The notes under the pieces: generated by a model
The model's input: the letters and a program-made list of their open reading frames with translations, nothing else
Told to the model about the DNA's origin: nothing
The model's database searches: none
In this document: piece after piece, positions 45,731 to 57,700 of the stretch
Position numbering within the stretch: the first letter of the stretch is position 1
Layout: each line of letters starts with the position of its first letter
Program-made: the position numbers and the translations under genes
From: Sarcocystis neurona
Lineage: Eukaryota; Apicomplexa; Conoidasida; Eucoccidiorida; Sarcocystidae
Length of the DNA stretch: 64,000 bases
Reading direction: 5' to 3'
Assembly (NCBI GenBank): GCA_000727475.1
Contig: KL647290.1
Span: forward strand, 1,734,910-1,798,909

Positions 45731-48700
45731 GTAAGCCCTGCAGACGCGCAAGAATCTCTAAGCAACCGCGGGCAGCAGACTTTGCAACAGCTGTGTGCCG
45801 CAACGCCAGCAGCAGCTACTGCGGCAGCACTCCGGTCCAGAATTACCCGCTACAGCAGCAACAGTAGCACAGGAAGGAGGGCGCTGGTGTAGAGCAGCGT
45901 GAGCAGCTTGGTGGGTGCTGAGTACCTCTTCCTGCCGACGTGTGTGCAGCAGCAGCCGCAGCAGGTCGCGCCTGAAGCGAGCAGATCCCAGGAAGTACTT
46001 CAGTGCTATCTGGGCGAGCAGGAACAGCAGCAGCAGTGACAACTGAAGAAATACGAGAAACAACAACGCTGGCAGCGGGGGCCGATGCAGCACGAGTAGC
46101 AGAAACTCCCGCGGCAGCAACGTTGGCGGCAGAGGCAGCAGGCGGAAGGGAAAAGACAAGGAAGGGCAAGACACCAGCAACAGCAGATCGCAATGAGTTG
46201 TCACACTCCGGTTCATCGATCGTGAGGGCAGCGTTTCTTCAACCGGCACGCATCAGCGGTGCAGACGCTGCGGCGCGTTGCTGCGCCGTGACAGTCTGCT
46301 GCTGCTGCTGCATGTGCAGGCGCTGCTGCTGTCGCGCCTCTTTCCAGTGTTGCTGCTGCTACTGCTGCTGTCGCAGAGACGCGCTTTTCTCTTGCTTCAA
46401 GCCCACCTGCGATGCTCCTGCTGCTGCTGCTGTGTTGCTGCTGCAGCGGCCCTCTCCTGCGGCTGTTATTACGCCTGCTGTGGTAGTCCGGGACTGCTGC
46501 TGCGCGCGCGGCGTGACTGCGCTGCCGGTGCTGCCCCCCTCTGTGCCTCTGTGCGTCTCGCTCTCTCATCCTCGTGTCTCGTCTCCGTCTCGACGTCTCC
46601 CCTTCTGCTGAGACAGGCAGCCAGCCGAGAGCAACAGTGCCATACGTATCGCCCCCTCTTTTAATCACGCGCATCATCTGCACGTGTCGTGGACACCTGC
46701 GTGTGTGGGTCTCTTTTCGTTAGTGTATATCCTCCGGAAGAGGCTCGAGTGCCTACGCGTATCCGTGTACGAGTTTCTTCTTCTATTATTGACTCGTTCA
46801 TGTTGCTGAGGTCGAAGAAAAGGAGAAACTACTTCGAAGCACCAGGGGTTCTTCTGCATGCGTGTCCCCTGCATGGGGCTTTGTTTTTGCAGCGACCACC
46901 TTTTCAAACTGGTGCTGATCGGCGACTCTGGCGTGGGAAAGTCGTGCCTCCTGCTTCGCTTCTCCGTAGGCAATCGCTTCCCTACTTCACTTCTTCTCCT
47001 CTTCCTTTTTCTTCCCTGTGCAGGGGAGCTCGCTACGCCGCCAGCCTGCAACACCGTTGGTGCCTCTCCATACTCGTCTGCGTAGGTGTACGTGGGTGTA
47101 TGTGTGTGTCTACACGCCTGGACCTCTGCACACGGGTTGTACCGATGCATGCTTGAGTTCTGTCGGGAGAAGAAATTTGACTCCCCTACTTGTAGTTGGA
47201 CGGACGTGCACGTCTCTGCTTGCATGTCAATGTTATACGTGCCGTGAAGCGTACGTATATCTTTGTATGCATCGCACACTTCTATGCGTGTACTTGTGGA
47301 TGAATGTGTGAATGTATGCACATATGTCTTTACAGCAGCCGTAGCAGCAGCAGCAGCCGCTGGGCAGTGGAAGCAGTCAGTCCGTAGCAGCCCCCTCTAG
47401 AGAACAGCAGAAGCAGTGGCAGCAGCACGAGTGCAGCAGCAGCAGCACAAAATACGGCAGCAGCAGCAGGACAGCACTAGTGGACGAACGACTGCAGCAA
47501 GTGCAGCTCCAAGAGAAGGCAGCAAGGCGCGCAGGACGACAAACGACAGTCGGCAACTGAGCATCAGCTGCAGCAGGAAAACGAGGGATCCAAGCAGCAG
47601 GAGACGCACCAAGAGCGCAACTGCACTGGCAGCAAGAGCGTGCTGCCAGCGACCGCATCCCGCCGTGCACAGCAGCAGCAGAACTGGTAACAGCAGCGGA
47701 TGCAGCAACAACAGCAGACGCAGCAACAGCAGCAAGAGAAACAGCAACTGGAGTCGTTTAAGCAAGACCGGCCCAGCAGCAACAGCAGCAGCAGCTGTGA
47801 TAGTCTTTCTCAACATTACACGCTGGATAGGGGACGACAGAAAGAATATGTCTGCTGCTGCAGCTGCTGCCGAAGCACTGTCTCCGTTCTTCTCTGCAGC
47901 GGCCGCTGCTACCACGAGTAATAAGGTGTTGCAGGTGTTCCTGCAGCCAAATGTTTCTTCCACTTCCACTGCAGCAGCAGGTGTGAAGGTAGACAGTGCT
48001 GTTGTTGCAGCGGCGCCCTTGCAGTGTGGCTCGCTGCTTTTGCAGTAGTCGTCTTTTTTCGCGTGGCTAGCTGCGGCTGCAGGAGCTTCGTGTCGGTAGC
48101 TCGTAATCGTAGTCCGGCACTGCTGCTACGACTCCCGCAGCCATGGGGGCCGTCTTGGGTCGCTGCTGTTTTTGCCGCAGAAGTCGAAAATGCTTCAGGA
48201 GGAAACGCCACGCGTAGTCGTGAGAAGGATACATCGCTGACTTGCAGAACTGCAGCAAGACAACTTCTTCATCTGCAGCACCATACAGCGTGCTGTGGCT
48301 CGCTGCCAGTCCAGCAGAGAAACAAGCACTCCATACGCCCCGGCAGCAGAGTCTGCAGCAGAACTGCTGCTCTTCGTGCCGCCGCTTCGAGCGACAAGTG
48401 CTTCTGTGCCAGTGACAGCACGTTCTCGTCAAGTATTCAGCGCTGGGAATTCTCACGCAGCACCCGCTGCCCCCGCGCAGGGGCGTGTGACACTTCTCGC
48501 TGCTACGACTGCTGCTGCTGCTGTGTGTTCTGCAGTGCTGTGGTGGCTGCTGTAGCCTTCGATGTGGTTGACAGTTGACACTGCGGCAGCTGCAGCTGCT
48601 GCTCTCGCGTCACCGGCTGCTGCTGCTGCTGACGCAGTCTTTGTACTTGCTAGAAGGACTCGCGGTTCTGAGGAGCAGCCTCCTGCTCCCGCCTCTGTCT

Positions 48701-51700
48701 ATTCCAGCTCCTAATACGAATGCAGACAGGCGTATATTTCTCTTCCCGTTATGAAGTAGCGCATATACATGTACATATACTGATAGATATAGGTATATAG
48801 ATCTATGTGTCTGTCTGTCTTTTTACCTCTATGTCTAGGCAGCAGCGAGTGTGGGCAGTGGAATTCACCGTCTGTACGTGTGTGTCTGTGTGTAGATATC
48901 AACACGTGTATGAAAATATATATATGTGTATGTATAAATGTATTCGCTGAAGTCTTCACATACAAACGCCTTTCTGCGTCCCGGTATGTAGAAGTATTTA
49001 CGGGACGCGTAGGTATGCGGGAGAAAGGTCTGTTTCACGGGAAACGATTCCTCTCCATCCTCCCTGGAAAAAAATGCTTGTTTGTCAGTGAAACTCTGCT
49101 GTACGTACACCTCGGCCGACACACACGTACAACACAAAGTGAAGGAACGGCTTCAATACATACGCGGTGCAATATACACCTGTATATACGTGTGTACGAA
49201 TACGAGTGTATGGGCCAGAAAGTAGGAATAGGTGTGACATGCCTATATAATCTTATATTGATACGTATGTGTAACTTCACTATATATGCACGTATGTACA
49301 ACTATATCTTTCCCGTATATATGATGCGCATATATATATATATATATGTGAGCCACTACGGATACGTTTATCTGTACGTATGTATATTTCCCGATTCTCT
49401 ACGTGCGTGAAAGTATATATATATATATATATGTAATGCCCCATTTATCCACATATATACACACATATAATCCACTTAATATGTATGCGTGTAGGTATGT
49501 TAAGGATTCCCCTATGTTTACACGTATCCGTGTGTCTATATATAAAGGTACACATAGATGTACATGAGTGGGTCTACGTAGGGCACCAGCAGCATCTACC
49601 TGCACTGCAGTAACTGATGCTTGTAGCACCACACTTTTATATATATATATATACATGCATACGAGTGTGTAGGTGGCTTCCACATGGAGACATATGTACA
49701 TATGTATGCAGGTATTTTGACTGCGAAGAAGACAATATTAGGCTGCACGTGGACCAACAGGAGCAGGAGGAAGTGCGGTACTGTTGCGCGGCAGCAGAAG
49801 GACTTGTTTTCTTGCCTGTATTCACTTTCGTTTTTGCTGATGCTGCTGCTGCTTCTGCTGCTGCAGGATGATGCCTTCACAGAGAGTTATATCACTACTA
49901 TCGGCGTTGATTTCGTAGGTCCTCCTCTGCTGCCCCTTCCTGCGTTGTTCCCTCCCCGGACGTCTCTGCATGCGGCCTGAGGACCTCTGCATGCGTACTC
50001 TTGATCGTTTTTATTCCTGCTGCTGCTTCAGTTCCGCCGCTGCTGCACTGCTGTTCTTCCTCCCCCTCCTACACTGCTGCCGCTGTTCTCGTCCAACTCC
50101 ACCACTTGCTGCCGCTGCACCTGGACTGCTGCTGCTCTGCTGCGCCCGTAGCCCAGTAAGCACAGCGTAAAGAAGAAACAAACCCGCGTCTGTTGCTGCC
50201 AGTGCGGAAGCCGCAGCTTCTGTGTGACGACGCTTGCCAAAGACATGTAGGTCTCAGTACCACCATCTGCTGCGGCGGCGGCGACTGCTCTTGCGACGTG
50301 GCTGCTGCTGCGGCGCGGGAGCTGTTGCTTTGTCGGTATCGACTTGCTGCTGTCGCCACGGTTGTTCGCACGTGGTTCAGAGCGGGGCGCCGTAGTTACG
50401 AGCTGAGGCGCTTTCCTTTCTGTTCCTTTCTTCAGGAGTGGCAGGAGGCAGGAAAAATATGTCGTGTTTCAGCTGGCGATAAAAATGAGCATGGCCTTCT
50501 GTCTCTCCCGACTTACGTATGCTTACGGATGCGACGGATATGTATACGTACGCAGCGGGACACGTATATAGCTATCGTATACATACGGGTTACGTATACG
50601 GCGCATATATCCATCCGTAGTGGGGTGCAACGAGTTACCTGCTGCTGCTCCCTCTTTCTCACCATAGATATATGCGTGTGGGTGCCAGGCACTACCGTCT
50701 TTGTACTAGATTAACGTACTTTCTGTATACGCGGATGTACCGATGGCAGTGGCGCAATACACTAGCAACGAGTCAAGAGTAGGGAGACGGCGACTCCATC
50801 GCCGGCGGGAGCTGGCTGTTGTGATGCTGCTGCAGACGCAGCAGCTTGTGGTGCTGGTGCTGCTGCCAGAAGCTGCCGCTGCTGCTGCTGGGGTGTGTAC
50901 CGACTTTACTTTTGTTGCTTTCTCTACCACGCGTCAAGTAAGTAGGCTGCTGCTGCTCTGCTGTGTATGTGTGAAAGAGAGTGTACTTGAACGTGCGCTG
51001 CGACGGCTGCTGCGGTGCAGCAGCAGCTTCGGGTCGATGCGTAGCTCTCCTACCTCACCACACGCTAATTACCTTGTTGCAGAAAGTTGCAGCGGGAACT
51101 TCCTTCGTGTCCGCTGTCGCTTTCTCCGCAGTCCTCGCTTCCTTAAATTTCTTCCGTTTCCCTTTTCCCTTGCAGCGCTTCCGGACGATCAACGTGGACA
51201 GCGAAGTCGTGAAGCTCCAAATTGTAGGCGCTGCTGCACCCGGCGTTAACTGGCCTTCTCTCTGCTGCTGCTTCTTCCAGCTGCTGTTGCTGCCGCACCT
51301 TCTTCTGCCGAAGAAGAACGTGTCCGCTGCTGCTGCAGTGCTGCTGCTTTTGCGGCCTGTGTAGGGTGAAGCATGCTGCTGCAGTAGGGCTGTCTCTTTT
51401 ATTAAAGAACGACAACTCTTGCTGCTGCTGATACTGTAGGGCCGCTGCTGATGCAGCTGCCATGCGTACTGTTTCGCTGCTGCTGCTGCTGCTACTTTTG
51501 TTTCTGGTGGTGGGGTGCACTTGCTGCTGCTGCCGCTGCTCGTGCTGCTCCTCTTGTTATTCTCGGACTGTGCCGATGTGTTGCTAACCCCGCATGACTA
51601 TTGCTGCTGCTGCTGCTGAGGTAGAGCGCTGCTGCTGCTGCGGTCGCCGGCGACTTCCGCTGTTGCTGCACGTTCTCGGCCGCTTCTGCGGCAGATGAGG

Positions 51701-54700
51701 AAACGTTCAGGGGCTGGTGGATCTTTGTATATTCTGCTGCTGCGTCTCACCGTCGCTCTGCTGCTCGCGGATCACGCAGAAAAGGCCTGCCTCTGCTGCA
51801 GCTGCTGCTCGGCGTACCCCAGCTTCCTCAGCTACCACGGCGACTTCGAATCACTGCTGCGCATGTGTTGTTCTCTGCTGCGGCGTCGGTGTTCTTATGG
51901 CCTTTCTGCAGCCGCTGCGTCTCTCCTTTGCTGCTCTTCCCATTGGCTCTTCCTCCGGCCACTCGCATCGTTGTTGTGCCGGGTCCTGGTGTTGCTGCTG
52001 GGAGCACCCAGCTTGCACACGCATCTTCTGCCCGCAACGCCAAATTCCTGTCTGTACGCATACAAGTTCTACCGCTGCTGCTGCTGTCAATGCTGCTGCT
52101 GCTGTTGTCGCTAGGTCGCTGCCGCAGCTGCTGTCGTTCGCTCCGGGTCGTGTTGCCTTCGTTGCTCCATCCCTTGTTGCTGCAGGTTCTTGCTGCCACT
52201 GCTGTCCACGCCTGTTGTTTTGCTGCTGCTGCTGTCGCCTCTTGGGTGGCTGTGGTGCTGCTTTTTTCAGTGGGATACGGCAGGACAGGAGAGGTTTCGA
52301 ACGATCACCAGCGCGTACTACCGGGGAGCCGATGGAATTGTAGTCGTTTACGATGTGTCCGACCGCGACTCCTTCGTGCACGTGGACGAGTGGCTAGCTG
52401 AAGTCAACAGGTTAGTCCTTTTCCTTCATATCTATTCTTCACGTCTCCGTCGATATCCTCCCCTTCTTCCTGATACTCTTCACTTCTTTCTCGATTTTCT
52501 CGTGCTCTTCTTCCGACTACTCTTCGCTTCTTTGTCGCTGGTCTTCGCCCTTTTCATAGTCGTCTTCGCCTTTTCCCTGATATTCTTCACTTTGGTCTTC
52601 TCCACTCTAGTGCTTCTTCCCCGATTCTCTTCTTTTGCTGCGCCTTCCACTACTTTCTTCTCCCTTCGTCTCGCTCAAGTCACCTTCCGTCGCCGCAGGT
52701 CGGCAGAGGCACCCACGGCAGAGAGACAGCGAAAAAGGAACAGCGAAGTTGTAGGGACGGATAGTGTCATCTGTCACATGTGCATGCCTGTGCAGGCAAA
52801 GTTCTGTACATTTGTCGAGAGAAAGACGGAGAATTGAACATGTAGGGATGTAGTATTATGTAGCGTATCTGCATGCGTACACAAGTATATTTTGTATAGT
52901 TCTCTGGGTCTTATGTAGATAGACATATATGTGTAAGTCTCTTCGATATAGCGTCCTCTTCTGCTTTGAGCACAGGGAAATCTACGTGAATCTACATTCG
53001 CTCGTTCTTATATATATATTATGTGTGGCTGTATATATGTATGTATAGCTGTATATGGTTCAGCTGCTTCACTTTTTCTTTGTACGAGGACACGGGAGCA
53101 CTGTGTAGACGGGCGTAGAACAACTTGTGGACGAGTGGGTCTTGCGTGTAGGGGAGAAGTATATTCTGTCCATGCGGGTAGTGGCAGCACAGGGCGCGCA
53201 AGTGCAGAGGGTGTCGGCTGGTCGATGAACGTAAAATTCATCAGTGTGTCTCGCTGAACGCCTGCACCGGCGCAGTCGGAAGCGGAAGAGGGAGAACTGC
53301 GAAGAGTGCCACAGAGAAACCGCAGTGTGAACGTCAGTTCAAATTCGAAGGGCAGGGTCGGTGGCAGCAGCAGATCTTCTTCCAGCGGCACGCGTCATCG
53401 CAGCGTGACCCGCAGCTGCGGCAGAAGAGCAGCAGGGAGAGCGGCAGCAGCAGCAGCGGCAGTGGCAGTGGTGGCGCAGGTCGAGCAGCAGCCGCTGGTG
53501 AGGAGTTGTATGCTCATCTTCGTAGCAGGAGCAGCAGCGACTTCCGCAGGCAGTCGTCCAGCCCGCTAACAGCAGCGGCACAGGCAAAGCAGCACCTAGA
53601 CACGCGCAGCAGCAGCCAGACACGCGCGGCAGCGCAAGGATGACAACCGCAGCTCAAGGATGACAGCAGCAGCAGGAGCAGCGTCTTGCTGTCAGCAGCG
53701 GCAACCGCTCTTAGCAACAGCACGTTCCTCGATTCCGTAGCGAAAGCAGCAGTGTGTGGACCTGCTGAAGAAAGACACTTGAGAAGTGAGAGCTGGGGAA
53801 GTGTAAAGGAGAGACAAAAGAAAGAACGTTTTGTTTATGTGGACGGCTGGTTGGGAGTCTCGTGAGGAACACACAAAGAGGAAGAAGATTTGCAGCGGGA
53901 AAGGCCACAGGAAAGTGCGTGTCTCTGTACAAAAACTAAGGACAAGAGAAAGCGACCACTTTTTATTTGCATGCGGAAGTACACCGACGTGAGGATTGCT
54001 ACTGCCATCACCAAGTCAGGAGCGGCATTATTTTTTGTTCGTTACTTCTCCTTTCTGCCCCTTCTTCTCCTGCGCGGGAGGGGGGCTGACGTTCTCTGCG
54101 GTCATGGGGAAGAGGCTGCTGCTGCCCGCAGTCGCTGCGCACGCAGCAGCAGTAGCGCTGCCCGTGCTGCGGGTGCTGCCGCTGCTGCGAGCAGCCAGTA
54201 GAAGCTGCCGCTGCGGCTGCTGTGGATACAGAAATGGGTGCTGCTGGGGGTGCAACCGAATCTCGTGCTCCTGCTGCTGGCGTCTGCTGCACGAGTCGCT
54301 GCCGCGGGTGGGGTGCGGCTGCTGCGATCCGGGCTGCTGTTGCTGCTGCCGACGCGCTGTGGACACGGTGCTGGCAGTCGCGCTGCTGCTGCTGCTCTTG
54401 CCGGCGTCGTTTCTATAGTAGTAGTAGTAGTAGTAATAGCTGGTGATGCGCTGCTGCGGTGGAGTGATTTTCAGCACGTGTTGTGCCAGTCTGCAGCTAC
54501 TGCTACGGCGGAATATTGGTGTTGCTGCTGCTTCGTGAGAGCAGCTGTTGCTGCTGCAGCTGGCGCCCACACAGACTGCACTTCTGTTTCTGCCGCTGGT
54601 GCTGTTTCGGCTGCGGTTGTTGCTGCCGCTTTTTGCTGCGGCCTTCACTATCCACGTGCTCCTCGCACCCCGGCAGCTGCTGCTATCTTCACTCTCTGGC

Positions 54701-57700
54701 TGCTCTCTCTGCTGCTCTCTTTGCTGGTGCCATCACTCTTTGGCTGCCCTGTTTGTTACTGTCTTTGCTGCTGCTTTCACTCTCTGGCTGCTCTCTCTTT
54801 CTGCTGCTTTGTTTGCTGCTGTTGTCTTAAGCTCCACCTGTTATCTCTGTGCAAGTCTTTCTCTGCTGTGCAAGTGCTGTCTGGCGCTTCCTTTTCGACC
54901 CACCCTCTGCGCGCTGCTGCCGTATATCCTGCCCTGCATGCCTCCCTTCCTATGTTGTGCGCATCGCTGTTCCTGCTGCTCGTACGACTACTATACGACT
55001 ACCACTACTTACTACTATTAGACGACTACTACTTGGATACTGCTACTACGACGACTACTGCCACCACTACTACTACACTATAACTGCTACTACTGCTAGC
55101 ACTACTACTACAACTATTCTTCGACGCTTATTACTAGTACTGTACTAATACTCCCACTACTATACGCCTGCTATTGTTACTACTACTACTACTACTGCAA
55201 CTACTACTACACAGTACTACGACAACTACTAGGAGTACTACAACTGCTAGTGCTACTACAACTACTATACTTGCACTCCCACTCCTACTAGGACGATTAC
55301 ACTACACTACTACTATACTACTACTGCTTCTGCTACTGATAGTGTAGTACTCCTACTGTTACTACTACCACACTACTGCTACCATACTCCTACTACTACT
55401 ACTGTGCCACTACTACTGTTACTACCGCACCACTACTACTACTACACTCCTATTACGACCAAACTACTATCACTACTGCTACTGATACGACAGCAGTACT
55501 ATCATTACTCTTACTACTAGTCCTACGACAGTCCTGCTACTCCTCTACTACCACGACTATACTATTACTGCTACTACAACTAAAATTCTGCTTCTACTAC
55601 GACTCCTACTCTTTGGCTACTCGGCACGGTGCTGTGGACCGTCGTCGGCGTGTTGCTGCGGTTTCGTCGGTGGGGTTGGTCGACGTGCAGCTGTTGCTGC
55701 AAAGTGGAGAAGACTGCTCGTCGCTCGTACGGTTGCTTTCGCCGTTTTGTTGTAGCGCTGGCTGCTGATAGTGCTACTGACTCGCCTGCGGTTGCCGTCG
55801 TCATCTTCGCTGCTGCTAACAAGTCAGCTGCGGCCTCTGCTACGCGCTTCTGGCTGCTGTGAACTTGCTGCTGCAGCTACGCGCACGCCGTTGCAGCTAG
55901 GTCTTGCCGCTGCTGGTACAGGCAGGCTGCTGCTGCTACAAGCGTGCTGCCGCTGCTGGTGCCACACGCCTGCTGCTACTGCTACGAGCGTGCTGCTTCT
56001 GCTGCTGCTACAAGGTTGCGGCTTCTGCTGCTGCTACGGGCTTGCTGCTTCTGCTGCTGCTGCGAGCTTGCTGCTTCTGCTGCTGCTGTTAGCTGCTGCT
56101 GCCGTGTACCTGAGGGTGAAGCTACTATTATGTGCTCGTGGTTTGTCTTACGAGCGCGGTGCTGCTGTCTCTGTTGCGGCTGTGCGCGTTGGGTGTGTGG
56201 GTAGATACGCGAATGAAAACACATGCAAAATTCTGGTGGGGAATAAATGCGAGAAGAACGACAGTCGTCAAGTGAGCACCGAGGAGGGTCAGGTGCGTCT
56301 TCTTTGAATTTTTCTTCTTCCCCATTTATTTTCTCCTCTTGTTGGTTTCCTCTTGGGATTGCAGACGTGCGTTCACAGCCGTTTGTGGTTCTTTCTTTTT
56401 CGTTTCTTTGTCTCGTTTCTTCCTTTTGCTCGCTACCTTCTTCGTCGTCCAGTTGATCGAACGTGTAGCATTTCCGTGCATCTCGCAACGCTTTCTCTTC
56501 TTTCTGCTACATTCTACCCACGTATGACGCTCTTCATATCAGGTGTTGGTGGCACGCACCTATCTCTCTTTTACCAGATGCCCATTTCCAGCGTGTACCC
56601 GTCAGACTCACATGCAGACGTCTGTACCCATATATAATATATATATATATATATGCCTCTGTGAGCGTACATGAAGATATACGTATCTGCACGTAAATTT
56701 TATACATATGTGTATATATGTTTACATTTCTGTCCATGTTATGAGCATATAGTGAAAGTGAAGAGCACATACATGAGGAAGAATATGTGTATTATCTTGA
56801 AATATATATATGTATATATGTATATGTGTATCTGTATGTGTCTGTCTCTTTGTCACTCTAGAGCACATAATAATAACAATATATATATATATATATCTGT
56901 ATGCGTCTCTCTCTGTCTCCTATATATATATACCTGAATGTATGTCTCTCTGTCTGACTCTCCGTATAGATTAATATATACATGGATATCCTAAGGAAGT
57001 TTTATATATATAGATATATACGTGTGTGTATATATCTATGTGTGTGTCTCTCTGTCTCAGTCTACATATACGTATAAGTATGTATGTATATAAATATATA
57101 TATGTATATAACTGTATGTGTCTGTTTCTGTCTCACTCATATATATGTATAACTTCGTTGATTGTGGTTAGACGATTTCCTCATATGGTGTGCGCTGCGT
57201 TGATGCTTTTCCGTAGCTGCTATTTGATCTTCTTGCTTCTGAAGGTTCAAACCAAGAAGTCAGCGGCTAGAACACATGTCTTCTTCTTCTCTCCCCGGTG
57301 TCGTTTCACCTGTTTGTCGGTGTTGATATGACTTGCCCGGAGGCCTCGAAACTCTATTGGCTACATACAAGTATATAGATATATATGTGTGATTTACGTA
57401 CCTATACGTGTGTCTTCACATACGCACACCCAGCCATATACACGGGTATCCTTCCCACTCGTATATATGTGTGTTACGTCTCCACAGACATAGACACCGG
57501 TATCCTTCCCACTCATATATATATATATATATGTGCTACGTATCCATATGTGTGTGTCTGCACATCCGCACACACACAGACGTCGGCGGGACTGCCCTTC
57601 CCACGCTTTTTTCTCGATGCCCTTTCGTCTCCGAAGTTCTGCAGCAGTGTCTCCTTTCCTTCTGTTTGTCCGCGGTGCGGCGCTCTCCCTTCTTTCGCCT

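Noticed and set aside
46858..46892. ATG in frame just upstream of the Rab1b P-loop as the start
   Set aside because: It overlaps a strong acceptor (ttgtttttgcag), while exon 1 at 45702-45730 supplies RDY in the correct phase.
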